Below are positions 1 to 8,004 of a DNA stretch of 36,399 bases, in pieces. This DNA comes from SHVZ01 sp044223515 (GTDB lineage: Bacteria > Pseudomonadota > Alphaproteobacteria > SHVZ01): assembly GCA_044223515.1 (NCBI GenBank), contig JBGALV010000048.1, forward strand, positions 1 to 36,399, written 5' to 3'. Below the pieces are notes generated by a model, which was not told the origin of the DNA, did no database searches, and saw only the letters and a list, made by a program, of their open reading frames with translations. Every line of letters starts with the position of its first letter. Positions within the stretch are counted from its first letter, which is position 1. The translations under genes were made by a program, and so were the position numbers.

Positions 1-1
1 C

Positions 2-61
2 GAGCTTCTGTCCGAGAGAAATGTCCCTGGTGTTGAACTTGCGGATCCTGACATGCGCCAT
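2..61 (-). CDS. N-terminal fragment of a probable RidA-family protein (runs off the window)
   Basis: An ATG at 61 opens a reading frame that continues off the left edge after 20 codons, beginning MAHVRIRKFNTRD. From memory, this opening resembles a subgroup of RidA (YjgF/YER057c/UK114) proteins that start with a similar RIRxFNT segment. RidA proteins hydrolyse reactive enamine/imine intermediates from amino-acid and amine catabolism. It lies downstream of, and in the same direction as, the Dpp/creatininase genes, which suits a catabolic helper role. There is no strong Shine-Dalgarno upstream and the visible piece is very short, so the family call is tentative. Confidence 0.45.
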   Translation of the reverse strand, partial: MAHVRIRKFNTRDISLGQKL

Positions 62-237
62 GGAACGGTCTCGTGAGGTTGGTGCCTTCCTAAGACGACT
101 GATCCAGGACCCGATGTCCATCGTCATCGGCGCCGGATGTCGAGCAGATCCGAGCGGAGGGATGCCGTGCTGCCACCGGTCGGCGGCGAAGTCAGCCAAT
201 CGAAGAGGGCCTCGTCCGCACCGCGCGGACGCTCTAG
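62..237. other. Intergenic region between the Dpp ATPase gene and the RidA-like fragment
   Basis: These 176 bases lie between the stop of the leftward Dpp ATPase gene and the leftward ATG at 61. Short open frames on the + strand here are low-complexity and Arg/Ala/Ser-rich, typical of GC-rich noise. No convincing hairpin terminator or promoter was seen. The RidA-like gene could be transcribed by read-through or from a promoter here. Confidence 0.4.
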
Positions 238-1232
<995 letters not shown>

Positions 1233-1236
<4 letters not shown>

Positions 1237-2201
1237 GCGGCCGCCAGCGGGTGCACGCAGCGCGCCGAGCGGCCGGCGCCGAGATCGGCGATCTCCGGCA
1301 TCGCCTCGCAGGCCTGGTCGGCGCGGCTGCAGCGGGCGCGGAAGGCACAGCCCGGCGGCAGGTCGACCAGGGCCGGGATGCTGCCCGGGATCTGCGCCAG
1401 CATCTCGCCCGGCTTCGCTTCGCCGGGCACGGAGTCGAGCAGGCCGCGCGTGTAGGGATGCCGCGGTTCGGCCAGCACGTCGTCGGCGGGGCCGGCCTCG
1501 ACGATGCGGCCGGCATACATGACCGCGATGTCGTGGGCGAGGCTCGATACCACGGCGAGGTCGTGGGTGATCCATACCAGCGCCACGCCGGTCTGGTCGC
1601 AGAGCCGCTGCATCTCCTGCAGGATCTGGCTCTGGATCGAGACGTCGAGGGCTGTCGTCGGCTCGTCGGCGACGATCACCGACGGCGAGTGGAGAAGGGC
1701 GATTGCGATCGCGACGCGCTGGCGCATGCCTCCGGAAAGCTGATGCGGATATGCGGCGAGGCACTGCTCGGGCGCCGGCAGGCCGACGGTGCCGAGCGCG
1801 GCCAGCGAGCGCTGGCGGACGGCATCCGCTGATAACGTCTCGTGCGCGCGGAGCGCCATCGACATCTGTGTCCCGACCTTGAGCACCGGGTTCAGCGTCA
1901 TCATCGGGTCCTGGAAGATCATCGCGATCTTCCGGCCGCGAACGCGCCGCGCGGCGTCGCGGTCGAGACCGACCAGCTCCTGGCCGTCTAGCTTGACCGA
2001 ACCTTCGACGATGCGGCCGGGGAGGTCGATCAAGCCCAGGATCGAGAGCCCGGTCACGCTCTTGCCGGATCCAGACTCGCCGACCAGGCCGAGCACTCGT
2101 CCGCGCTGGATGGTGAGATCGACACCGTCGACCGCCTTCACCACGCCGCCGCGGGTGAAGAAGTGGGTCTTGAGGCCCCGGACTTCGAGCGCCGCGGTCA
2201 T
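1233..2201 (-). CDS. Dipeptide/oligopeptide ABC transporter ATP-binding protein (DppD/OppD type), system 1
   Basis: This is the first ATPase subunit (322 aa) of the leftward peptide importer. Walker A is GESGSGKS (41-48), the Q-loop is FQDP near 97, the signature is LSGGMRQRV (155-163), Walker B is VIVADEP (175-181) and the H-loop is THD (212-214). The C-terminal oligo_HPY segment has Cys285, Cys291, Cys298 and Cys315, a candidate 4Fe-4S site as in characterised homologues. LSGGM here and FSGGQ in the partner are the usual DppD/DppF split, so the two form a heterodimer. The start overlaps the stop of the upstream permease by 4 nt (ATGA). Confidence 0.93.
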
Positions 2202-3079
2202 CGCTGGAGCCTGGGATTCAATTGGTCGCGGATCTGGTCGCCGACCAGGTTGATCGCGAGGATCAGGACGATCAGCGCGATGCCGGGATAGATCGAGATC
2301 CAGTAGCGGCCGGACAGCATGTACTGGAAGCCGTTCGAGATCAGCATGCCGAGCGAGGGATGCGTGACCGGAAGGCCCATGCCGAGGAAGGAGAGCGTCG
2401 CCTCGAGTGCGATCGCATTGGCGATCTGCACGGTGGCGACGACGATCAGCGGCGGCATGCAGTTGGGCAGGATGTGACGGAAGACGACGACGCGCGAGGA
2501 GAGCGGCGTCGAGAGCGCCGCCTCCACGTATTCCTTGGCGCGCTCGGCGATGGCGGCGCCGTGCGCGGTGCGGGCGAAGTAGGCATATTGGGAGGCGACG
2601 AGGGCCGCCGTCAGCTGCCACTTGCCCTGGCCCAGGATCGCCGAGATCACGAGCGCCAGCAGGATCGCCGGGAAGGAGAGCTGAAGGTCGATGAAGCGCA
2701 TGATCAGCGCCTCGACCCGGCCGCCGGCGAAGGCGGCGACGGTGCCGAGCGTACCGCCGACAACGAAGGCGACGGCGCCGGCGGTGAGGCCGATCTGGAG
2801 CGAGATGCGAAGCCCGTAGAGAATCGCCGACCACAGATCGCGTCCCTGTGCGTCGGTGCCCAGCAGGTGGACGTAGCCGCCGCTGCCGACATGACCCGGC
2901 GGGCGTCGCGCGTCGCTCAGGACCAGCTTGCCGATGTCGTAGGGATCCTGCGGCGTGAAGAGCGGGGCGAGGACCGCTGCGCCGACCACCAGGATCACGA
3001 CACCGAGCGCGACCAGCGCCAGGCGGTTCTCGGCGAATTCGCGCCAGAAGCGGATGAAGGGCGAGGCGTCGCGGCGCAT
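2198..3079 (-). CDS. Dipeptide/oligopeptide ABC transporter permease (DppC/OppC type), system 1
   Basis: This inner-membrane permease (293 aa) has an N-terminal cytoplasmic helix and first membrane segment (about 19-36), then the periplasmic HLLGTDAQGRDLWS motif of the DppC/OppC N-domain, then a BPD_transp_1 core with about five further membrane helices. It pairs with the DppB-type permease to form the channel. The EAA loop reads EAALSTPLSSRVVVFRHILP: the normally conserved glycine after EAA-x-x-x is a proline, unlike system 2 in this window. The ATG at 3079 shares one base with the upstream permease stop (TGATG), indicating coupling. The product is cytoplasmic-membrane located; substrate unknown. 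Confidence 0.92.
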   Translation of the reverse strand: MRRDASPFIRFWREFAENRLALVALGVVILVVGAAVLAPLFTPQDPYDIGKLVLSDARRPPGHVGSGGYVHLLGTDAQGRDLWSAILYGLRISLQIGLTAGAVAFVVGGTLGTVAAFAGGRVEALIMRFIDLQLSFPAILLALVISAILGQGKWQLTAALVASQYAYFARTAHGAAIAERAKEYVEAALSTPLSSRVVVFRHILPNCMPPLIVVATVQIANAIALEATLSFLGMGLPVTHPSLGMLISNGFQYMLSGRYWISIYPGIALIVLILAINLVGDQIRDQLNPRLQR

Positions 3080-4050
3080 CAGGTGTGGCCCGATCGCACG
3101 CGCGGATCGAGCGCCGCATAGGCCACGTCGACCGCGAAGTTGATCATGATGAAGAGGAAGGCGACCAGCATCAGGTAGGCCACCATCACCGGCCGGTCGA
3201 GCGACTGGATCGAGTCGATGATCAGCTTGCCGAGGCCGGGCCAGGAGAAGATCGTCTCGGTCACCACCGCGAAGGCGAGCGTCGCCGCGAGTTCGAGCCC
3301 GAAGATGGTGACCAGCGGGATCGAGATGTTCTTCAGCACGTGGCCGAAGATCACCTTGCCGTCGGAAAGTCCCTGCGCGCGGGCGAAGCGCACGTAGTCG
3401 GACAGCATGGCTTCCCGCATGCCGGCGCGCGCCATGCGGATCATCAGCGCCATGCGGAAAAGGGAGAGCGTGAGCGCCGGCAAGACGAGATGCGCCCAGC
3501 CATTGAGCGTGAACACGCTCCACTGGACGCCCATGATCTCGATCGTGTCGCCGCGGCCGCCGGCGGGCAGCCAACGCAGCTCGACCGCGAAGAACATGAT
3601 CAGCAGCAGGCCGACCCAGAAGGTCGGCACCGAGAAGCCGATGACCGACAGCCCCATGATCGCGCGCGAGCCGGCGGCGTTCGGGCGATAGCCGGCATAC
3701 ATGCCGAGCGGCACGCCGAGGATCGTGGCGCCGATCACCGCCGCCAGCGTGAGTTCCAGGGTCGCCGGCAGGCGCGACAGGATTAGGTCGAGAACCGGCA
3801 TGTTGAAGACGAAGGAGCGGCCGAAGTCGCCACGGATCAGCGTCCCGGCGAAGGTGAGGTACTGCCGCCACAGCGGCTGGTCGAAACCGTAGCGGCGGAT
3901 GGTGTCGAGGCGGATGTCCTGGGTCGCGTCGGGCGCGATCAGGACGTCGATCGGATTGCCGATCGCGAAGACGCCGCAGAACACCAGCACCGAGATGACC
4001 ACCATCACCACGGCCGCCTGGAGCAGGCGCTGGATCAGGAACCCGAGCAT
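3079..4050 (-). CDS. Dipeptide/oligopeptide ABC transporter permease (DppB/OppB type), system 1
   Basis: This permease (323 aa) starts with a membrane helix right after MLGFLIQRLLQ, the standard DppB/GsiC opening. It then has a periplasmic loop with the family segment LPATLELTLAAVIGA, and a six-helix core whose EAA-type loop reads YVRFARAQGLSDGKVIFGHV. Its length matches the family. It is 15 nt downstream of the creatininase-family gene and overlaps the next permease gene by one base. A short hairpin fills the gap before its ATG and no strong Shine-Dalgarno is seen, so its translation may depend on the upstream gene. Confidence 0.92.
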   Translation of the reverse strand: MLGFLIQRLLQAAVVMVVISVLVFCGVFAIGNPIDVLIAPDATQDIRLDTIRRYGFDQPLWRQYLTFAGTLIRGDFGRSFVFNMPVLDLILSRLPATLELTLAAVIGATILGVPLGMYAGYRPNAAGSRAIMGLSVIGFSVPTFWVGLLLIMFFAVELRWLPAGGRGDTIEIMGVQWSVFTLNGWAHLVLPALTLSLFRMALMIRMARAGMREAMLSDYVRFARAQGLSDGKVIFGHVLKNISIPLVTIFGLELAATLAFAVVTETIFSWPGLGKLIIDSIQSLDRPVMVAYLMLVAFLFIMINFAVDVAYAALDPRVRSGHT

Positions 4051-4064
4051 GCGGCGAAAGCCGC
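4051..4064 (-). promoter_or_regulatory. Short hairpin directly before the dppB-type start codon
   Basis: In the leftward transcript, GCGGC-TTTC-GCCGC folds into a 5-bp stem that fills the gap between the creatininase stop and the permease ATG at 4050. It has no U-tract, so it is not a terminator. It could modulate initiation of the permease. Its shortness makes chance occurrence possible in GC-rich DNA. Confidence 0.3.
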
Positions 4065-4065
4065 C

Positions 4066-4767
4066 TTACGACCAGTTGCTGTCGATGATGTCGCGCGTCT
4101 CCTCGACCGCGACCTGCCACAGCGCCAGGACCTCGTTGTCCGAGCGCTCGTAGCGACCATGGAAGTTGCCGTCGCCGACGATCCTGCGCACCTCGGCCGG
4201 GTTGGCGATCGCCATGCGCTCGAGATCGGCGCGCGGCTTCGCCTCCTTCGGGGGCGTCACGCCGGCGACGCGCGTCCACGGGAAGTTTTCCATCCAGCTC
4301 GCGTGGCTTGCGGCGGGATCGATCTCCTGCACCTTCGCCCAGGTCCTCGGCGCGTTGTACCAGTTGTGGAACTTGACCTTGGCGTCGCGGCGCTTGCCCA
4401 TCCACTCCTTCAGCAGGCCCTGCACCGGCGAATTGCCGCCATGCCCGTTGACCGTGACGATGCGCCGGAAGCCCGACTGGTAGAGGCTCTCGAGGATGTC
4501 CTCGATCAGCGACATATAGGTCGTCACGCGCAGCGAGACGGTGCCCGGAAAATCGGAGAAGTAGGGTGTGAGGCCGAACGGTACCGCCGGGTAGACCGGC
4601 ACGCCGAGCGGCTCGGCCGCATCGACGGAGACCTTTTCGGAAAGGATCTGGTCGACGCAGAGACTCAGATAAGCGTGCTGCTCGACGCTGCCCAGCGGCA
4701 GGACGCAGCGGTCGTCGCGTTTCACCCGCTCTTCGACCTGCATCCAGGTCATGTCGGCGATGCGCAT
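4066..4767 (-). CDS. Creatininase-family amidohydrolase
   Basis: This 233-aa protein belongs to the creatininase family (creatinine amidohydrolase, mycofactocin MftE, FAPy hydrolase ArfB), which uses a binuclear metal centre to hydrolyse cyclic or linear amides. Visible motifs are LPLGSVEQH (metal-binding Glu and His), then a candidate metal Asp in CVDQ, then TVNGHGGNSP (metal-binding His), then HASWMEN, where the Glu fits the HAGxxET position. The usual HGPHLP stretch is replaced by HAYLSL, so the active-site rim differs. The ATG at 4767 is chosen because GGGGGAGG lies just upstream; a possible earlier start at 4815 lacks such a site. It is first in the leftward operon, before the Dpp genes, so it probably acts on their substrate. 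Confidence 0.85.
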   Translation of the reverse strand: MRIADMTWMQVEERVKRDDRCVLPLGSVEQHAYLSLCVDQILSEKVSVDAAEPLGVPVYPAVPFGLTPYFSDFPGTVSLRVTTYMSLIEDILESLYQSGFRRIVTVNGHGGNSPVQGLLKEWMGKRRDAKVKFHNWYNAPRTWAKVQEIDPAASHASWMENFPWTRVAGVTPPKEAKPRADLERMAIANPAEVRRIVGDGNFHGRYERSDNEVLALWQVAVEETRDIIDSNWS

Positions 4768-4786
4768 CGGTGGCCTCCCCCGGCTC

Positions 4787-4827
4787 TTGACGAGGACCTT
4801 GACCGACACGCGCAAACGTCGTCAAGT
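4787..4827 (+). promoter_or_regulatory. Candidate divergent promoter elements between creatininase and MarR genes
   Basis: On the + strand, TTGACC (4799-4804) is 17 bp from TCAAGT (4822-4827), a weak -35/-10 pair whose start would fall inside the palindrome at 4825-4840. On the - strand, TTGACG (4825-4820) could be the -35 for the creatininase operon, but its -10 is poor. These are visual matches to sigma-70 consensus and are weak individually. Confidence 0.3.
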
Positions 4828-4840
4828 TCCATCTGGAACT
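4825..4840. promoter_or_regulatory. Perfect 16-bp palindrome, candidate MarR-family operator
   Basis: AGTTCCA-TC-TGGAACT has two perfect 7-bp arms and a 2-bp centre. It lies in the 90-bp divergent gap between the creatininase-family gene and the MarR gene, six bases before the MarR Shine-Dalgarno (AGGGAGG, 4847-4853). Size and symmetry match sites bound by winged-helix dimers of the MarR family. Its position would let one dimer repress both directions. That the adjacent regulator binds it is inference. Confidence 0.6.
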
Positions 4841-4857
4841 ATTCACAGGGAGGCGGG

Positions 4858-5400
4858 GTGCCTGACTCGGGCCCGATGAACCGGAACCGTGCCGCGGAGG
4901 CCGATGCCTTCGCCGATGCCGCCATTCATCCGCTGATCGCGACCAAGCTCTGGGAAAACCCCTGCTGGTTCTCCTTCCGCATCAACTATCTGTCGCTGCG
5001 CTTCAACGGCCCGGTCTACGGGCGGATCGCCGATCGGCACGACCTCTCGCGGCCGGAGTACCTGGTGCTCTATTCGCTGTCGCTGCGCGACGGCATCGCC
5101 GCCCAGGACATCTGCGACACCGCCGGCTTCCCGAAGAACACGATCAGCCGAGCCATTCACAAGCTGGTGAAGCGCAAGCTGATCCGCCGCGCGCTGGACG
5201 CGCGGGACCGCAGGAGCTTCGTCCTGCACCTGACCGCCGAGGCCCGCCGCATCCTCGCCGAGAGCGTGCCGCCCATGGTGGCTCACGAACGGCGCATGCT
5301 TTCAGAGCTCACCCAAAGCGAGCAGCAGACCTTGTCCAAGCTGCTCGCGAAGCTTGTCGTCGACTCGCCGAACTGGCCCATCGAAGAAAACAGGGAGTAA
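4858..5400 (+). CDS. MarR-family transcriptional regulator
   Basis: This is a 180-aa winged-helix regulator. An alpha-helical N-terminal region leads into the wHTH (about residues 73-130), with the recognition helix around GFPKNTISRAIHKLVKRKLI and the wing at DARDRRSFVLHLT; both are typical MarR features. Two starts are possible: GTG at 4858, four bases after AGGGAGG, or ATG at 4876, which lacks a ribosome site. I chose GTG for its Shine-Dalgarno, giving MPDSGPMNRN. It is divergent from the creatininase/Dpp operon and four bases upstream of the binding-protein gene, so it probably controls both halves of the importer. A palindrome in its upstream gap is the likely autoregulatory site. Confidence 0.87.
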   Translation: MPDSGPMNRNRAAEADAFADAAIHPLIATKLWENPCWFSFRINYLSLRFNGPVYGRIADRHDLSRPEYLVLYSLSLRDGIAAQDICDTAGFPKNTISRAIHKLVKRKLIRRALDARDRRSFVLHLTAEARRILAESVPPMVAHERRMLSELTQSEQQTLSKLLAKLVVDSPNWPIEENRE

Positions 5401-5404
5401 CAAC

Positions 5405-6994
5405 ATGCTCATGCGCAAACTGGGCGTAAGCACCGCGATCGTCGCCGGTGCGCTGTCCTACGCGTCGCTGCCGTCGCTGGCACAGACGCTGAACATCGGC
5501 GTGCGCGCCGGACCGGAATCGATCGATCCGCACTTCACCGCCACCGGCACCCACGCCGAGGCGCTGAAGCACGTCTTCGATACGCTGACCTGGTCCGGCG
5601 ACGGCCTCGAGATCGAGCCGCGCCTCGCCGAGAGCTGGAAGGCGATCGACAACACAACCTGGGAGTTCAAGCTCCGCAAGGGCGTCAAGTTCCACGACGG
5701 CTCCGACTTCACCGCCGAGGACGTGAAGTTCTCGATCGAGCGGATTCCAAAGGTGACCGGTGCCAATCCGCTGACCATCTATGTCCGCCGCGTGCAGGCG
5801 GTCGAGATCCCGGATCCCCACACGATCCGCATCAAGACCGACGGCCCGGCCCCGAACTTGCCGAACGACTTCATCCGCCTGTTCATCGTCTCCTCGAAGG
5901 CGGCGGCGGGTCTCGACAAGGACTCGTCCAACCCGGCGTTCAACTCTGGCAAGGCCGCGATCGGTACCGGACCCTACAAGTTCGTGTCGTGGACGCCGAA
6001 AGAGCAACTGGTCCTCGACCGCTTCGACGGCTTCTGGGGGCCGAAGGAGCCCTGGGCACGCCATGTGCGCAAGGAGCTGCCGAACGACGCGGCCCGCGTC
6101 GCCCAGCTCAAGGCCGGCCAGATCGACCTGATCGTCCGCGTGCCGGCGACCGACGTCGAGACGCTCAAGCGCGACCCCAAGCTCAACGTCGTGACCGTCG
6201 ACAGCGTCTACGTCTTCAACATGGAGCTCGACATGCGGGACAAGCCCCCGCAGGTCACCGCCAAGGACGGCTCGGCGCTGGCGAAGAACCCGATCCAGGA
6301 TCCGCGCGTGCGCGAGGCGATCGATCTCGCGATCGATCGCAAGGCGCTCGCCGAGATCGCCATGGAAGGCCTCGGCAAGCCCCAGAACCAGCTGGTGACC
6401 CCCAGCATCTTCGGCTACTCGAAGAAGCTGCCGGAGCGGAAGTACGACCCGGCCGCGGCGAAGAAGCTGCTGGCCGACGCCGGATATCCGAACGGCTTCA
6501 AGGTCACCTTCAGCTTCACCAACGATCGCCTGCCGGGCGACCGCCAGGTCGGCACCTCGATCGCCCAGATGCTGGCGGCGGTCGGGATCGACGCGCAGGC
6601 CAACGCCCAGCCGGGCGCCGTCTTCTTCCCGGCACGTTCGCGCGGCGAGTTCTCGATGTCGATGTCGGGCTGGGGCACGCTGACCGGCGAGTCCCACTAC
6701 ACGCTGTCGTCGATCGCGCACTCGAACGATCCGGAGAAGAAGTTCGGCGCGTTCAACGTGCACGCCTACAAGAACCCGGTCATGGACAAGCTGATCCAGG
6801 ACGCGGCGGTCGAGATGGACGAGGGCAAGCGCCGCTCGTTCCTCGAGCAGGCCAACGAGCTGCTCGCGGTCGACCGTCCTCGCCTGCCGCTGGTCGCGGT
6901 CGGGTCCGCCTGGGCGATGCAGAAGGACAAGGTCACGATCAAGCCGCGCGTCGACGAGGACACGCTGGCGATGAACATCAAGCCGGCGAAGTAG
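5405..6994 (+). CDS. ABC transporter substrate-binding protein, family 5 (DppA/OppA type), system 1
   Basis: This periplasmic peptide-type binding protein (529 aa) delivers ligand to the permeases encoded leftward. An N-terminal signal peptide (MLMRKLGVSTAIVAGALSY, likely cut after SLAQ) precedes the SBP_bac_5 fold. The family signature is visible as PRLAESWKAIDNTTWEF, then LRKGVKFHDG and FTAEDVKFSIER. The length is standard. AGGGAG with a 7-nt spacer before the ATG at 5405 fixes the start. It follows the MarR gene by four bases and is ended by a strong terminator at 7017-7049, so MarR and the binding protein form one transcript. Ligand class is unknown; members bind peptides, opines, glutathione, nickel and other compounds. 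Confidence 0.93.
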   Translation: MLMRKLGVSTAIVAGALSYASLPSLAQTLNIGVRAGPESIDPHFTATGTHAEALKHVFDTLTWSGDGLEIEPRLAESWKAIDNTTWEFKLRKGVKFHDGSDFTAEDVKFSIERIPKVTGANPLTIYVRRVQAVEIPDPHTIRIKTDGPAPNLPNDFIRLFIVSSKAAAGLDKDSSNPAFNSGKAAIGTGPYKFVSWTPKEQLVLDRFDGFWGPKEPWARHVRKELPNDAARVAQLKAGQIDLIVRVPATDVETLKRDPKLNVVTVDSVYVFNMELDMRDKPPQVTAKDGSALAKNPIQDPRVREAIDLAIDRKALAEIAMEGLGKPQNQLVTPSIFGYSKKLPERKYDPAAAKKLLADAGYPNGFKVTFSFTNDRLPGDRQVGTSIAQMLAAVGIDAQANAQPGAVFFPARSRGEFSMSMSGWGTLTGESHYTLSSIAHSNDPEKKFGAFNVHAYKNPVMDKLIQDAAVEMDEGKRRSFLEQANELLAVDRPRLPLVAVGSAWAMQKDKVTIKPRVDEDTLAMNIKPAK

Positions 6995-7016
6995 TCCGGC
7001 TCGAACCCAAGGGGAG

Positions 7017-7049
7017 CGGTGGCGCCGAAGACGGCGCCACCGTCTTTTT
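7017..7049 (+). terminator. Intrinsic terminator after the binding-protein gene
   Basis: A perfect 11-bp stem, CGGTGGCGCCG (7017-7027) and its complement (7032-7042), with an AAGA loop is followed by TCTTTTT (7043-7049). This is a textbook rho-independent terminator, 22 nt after the binding-protein stop. It ends only four bases before the start codon of the next gene at 7054. Confidence 0.9.
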
Positions 7050-7053
7050 GAAG

Positions 7054-8004
7054 ATGACCAACATCGCGATCGGCATTCACGGCGGCTGCGGCACGCTCGC
7101 AAAGGAGCTGCTGAGCGAGAAGGACTGGGCCGAGACGCGTCAGCACCTGGCGGACTCGCTCAAGGCCGGCTGGGCGATCCTGAAGAAGGGCGGCCGCTCG
7201 GTCGAGGCGGTCGAGGCCGCCGTCGTCGTCATGGAGAACAGCCCGCATTTCAACGCAGGCCACGGCGCGGCGCTGACCGAGAACTCGGACCACGAGCTCG
7301 ACGCCTCGATCATGGACGGCGAGAGCCTCGAGGCCGGTGCGATCTGCGCCGTCCGCACGATCCGAAACCCGATCAAGGCCGCGCGCGCGGTGATGGAGAA
7401 GTCGGACCAGCTGCTGATTGCAGGCGGTCCTGCCGATGCGTTCGCCAAGCGCATAGGCCTCGACATCGTTCCCAACAGCTACTTCACCACGCAGCGACGG
7501 ATCGAGGCGTTGGCCTCGCTGAAGGCCAAGCAGGCGCGCCAGGAGATCGCACAAGCGAGCGAGGCCGAACGTCACGGCACCGTCGGATCGGTCGCGCTCG
7601 ATGCGAAGGGCAACCTCGCCGCGGCGACCTCCACCGGCGGCTTCAACAACAAGCCCGCCGGCCGCGTCGGCGACTCGCCGATCATCGGCGCCGGCACCTA
7701 TGCCGCGAACGGCACCTGCGCCGTCTCCTGCACCGGCATGGGCGAGGTCTTCATCCGCCGGGTCGCAGCCTATGACGTCTCGGCGCGGATGCGCTATGCC
7801 GGCTCGGGATTGCGCGAGGCGGCGGACGCCGTGATATCGGCGGTCGGCTCGCACAAGATCGGCGCCGGCTTGGTCTCGGTCGACGCCGCAGGCCACGTCT
7901 ACGCGCCCTTCAACACGCTCGGCATGGCGCGCGGCTGGATCGAGGCCAACGGCAAGGTCTACGTCGCGACGCATCAGGAAGCCCACGAGATGGGGGCCGC
8001 TTGA
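7054..8004 (+). CDS. Isoaspartyl peptidase / plant-type L-asparaginase (Thr-type Ntn hydrolase)
   Basis: This 316-aa protein belongs to asparaginase family 2 (T2), which self-cleaves before a threonine and hydrolyses asparagine or beta-aspartyl (isoaspartyl) peptides, releasing aspartate. The start IAIGIHGGCGTL is the family's N-terminal strand. HFNAGHGAALTE is the conserved N-subunit segment. HGTVGSVAL carries the predicted nucleophile Thr176, and RVGDSPIIGAGTYA is the substrate-binding loop. Length and Thr position fit the family. The ATG at 7054 agrees with the family N-terminus, but no Shine-Dalgarno is visible because an intrinsic terminator occupies the leader. The stop overlaps the next gene's TTG (TTGA), so the two are co-translated. 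Confidence 0.92.
   Translation: MTNIAIGIHGGCGTLAKELLSEKDWAETRQHLADSLKAGWAILKKGGRSVEAVEAAVVVMENSPHFNAGHGAALTENSDHELDASIMDGESLEAGAICAVRTIRNPIKAARAVMEKSDQLLIAGGPADAFAKRIGLDIVPNSYFTTQRRIEALASLKAKQARQEIAQASEAERHGTVGSVALDAKGNLAAATSTGGFNNKPAGRVGDSPIIGAGTYAANGTCAVSCTGMGEVFIRRVAAYDVSARMRYAGSGLREAADAVISAVGSHKIGAGLVSVDAAGHVYAPFNTLGMARGWIEANGKVYVATHQEAHEMGAA

Noticed and set aside
2198..4846. Open - strand frame of 882 codons through two permeases and the creatininase gene
   Set aside because: It is open mainly because of high GC. Only its last third (the DppC part) shows family motifs; the rest is Arg/Gly/Pro-rich and overlaps well-supported genes in other frames.
4159..4857. Long 5' extension of the MarR frame
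   Set aside because: This stretch is antisense to the creatininase gene and has no MarR similarity; the operator and ribosome site lie near 4825-4858.
5309..7102. 597-codon antisense frame under the system-1 binding protein
   Set aside because: Its composition is Arg/Leu/Val/Asp-rich, the usual shadow of a GC-rich gene, and it has no recognisable domain. Similar antisense frames under many other genes were rejected for the same reason.
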